Positions 39,325 through 39,535 of a stretch of DNA of 39,535 nt are shown here, piece by piece; position 1 is the stretch's first letter, and each line of letters starts with the position of its first letter. The position numbers and the translations under genes are program-made. The notes beneath the pieces are model-generated. The model saw only the letters and a list, made by a program, of their open reading frames with translations, had not been told where the DNA came from and made no database searches. Origin of the DNA: Oscillospiraceae bacterium. GTDB taxonomy: Bacteria > Bacillota > Clostridia > Oscillospirales > Ruminococcaceae. The DNA is taken from contig JAFSGZ010000061.1 of NCBI GenBank assembly GCA_017440545.1, forward strand, positions 1-39,535, written 5' to 3'.

Positions 39325-39535
39325 GGTTAAGCCCTCGACCGATTAGTACACGCTAGCTAAATATGTCACCATACTTACACATTGTGCCTATCAACCTTGT
39401 AGTCTTCAAGGGGTCTTACCTGTATAAAACAGTGGGATATCTTATCTTGTGGCTGGCTTCACGCTTAGATGCCTTCAGCGTTTATCCATTCCGCACATAG
39501 CTGCCCAGCTGTGCCACTGGCGTGACAACTGGTGC
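39325..39535 (-). rRNA. rrl: 23S ribosomal RNA, 3' end (partial)
   Basis: The last roughly 210 nt of 23S rRNA on the minus strand, recognised from the strings GTGGCACAGCTGGGCAGCTA, AACGCTGAAGGCATCTAAGC, GTGAAGCC and the terminal CTAATCGGTCGAGGGCTTAA. It runs off the right edge. The exact 3' end near 39,325 is estimated from other bacteria. Confidence 0.96.

Noticed and set aside
1..39535. Mobile elements, prophage genes or CRISPR arrays
   Set aside because: No transposase, integrase or phage-like gene and no spaced direct repeats were seen; base composition is even throughout except for the RNA genes.

Overview
The window is AT-rich DNA of a low-GC, single-membrane Firmicute, most likely an anaerobic member of the class Clostridia (gut Oscillospirales-like). 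Signs for this are a glmS ribozyme, AddAB in place of RecBCD, HPr with both His15 and Ser46, PdaA, lipoproteins instead of periplasmic proteins, PduL, frequent TTG/GTG starts, strong AGGAGG ribosome sites and Rnf-type genes. This placement is inferred from gene content, not from a phylogeny. No mobile element, phage gene or CRISPR array was seen. Most of the window is chromosomal housekeeping sequence.

Layout. 1-2,045 (minus): rpsF-ssb-rpsR from a consensus promoter, a terminator, then a glmS ribozyme and the 5' part of glmS, which runs off the left edge. 2,063-4,243 (minus): an ABC ATPase without a permease, DegV and an ADP-ribose pyrophosphatase. 4,268-6,687 (plus): hemW, a DUF4432 protein and a DUF1653 protein. 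6,731-12,201 (minus): one probable operon, rpe - rnfC - rnfD - rnfE - rnfA - DUF4015 membrane protein, preceded by an AlkD-like gene. 12,981-14,533 (plus): a Wzz-type/BY-kinase pair. 14,537-16,514 (minus): mntP and eno. 16,624-17,809 (plus): a small lipoprotein gene and pdaA. 17,827-21,263 (minus): GNAT and SGNH hydrolase genes, tRNA-Ala(GGC), then a lipoprotein foldase, a DUF6483-like gene and a Nudix gene. 21,444-23,709 (plus): ptsH and uvrC. 23,739-31,620 (minus): a P-loop ATPase gene, addB and addA. 31,720-32,365 (plus): pduL alone. 32,424-36,759 (minus): pyk-proB-proA-proC. 36,817-39,024 (plus): a CE15-like esterase, a Nif11-leader-like small protein and a TVP38 membrane protein. 39,131 to the end (minus): 5S rRNA and the 3' end of 23S rRNA.

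The strongest lead is the rnf-like cluster. It has recognisable RnfC, D, E and A but neither RnfG nor RnfB. Three of the four membrane cysteines that hold the intramembrane iron-sulfur cluster in canonical complexes are replaced. The covalent-FMN SGAT motif of RnfD is not seen, and the glycine-rich flavin/NADH loop of RnfC is missing. Both 4Fe-4S motifs of RnfC are intact. This looks like a stripped-down, repurposed Rnf/Nqr relative and not a NADH:ferredoxin pump. Other leads are an AddB with an eroded Walker A motif, a Nif11-leader-like peptide translationally coupled to a cytoplasmic CE15-like esterase, and a pyk-proBAC operon with a short ProB.

Many transcription units are bounded by near-consensus sigma-A promoters with 17-bp spacers and by perfect hairpin terminators, several of which serve convergent genes from both sides.
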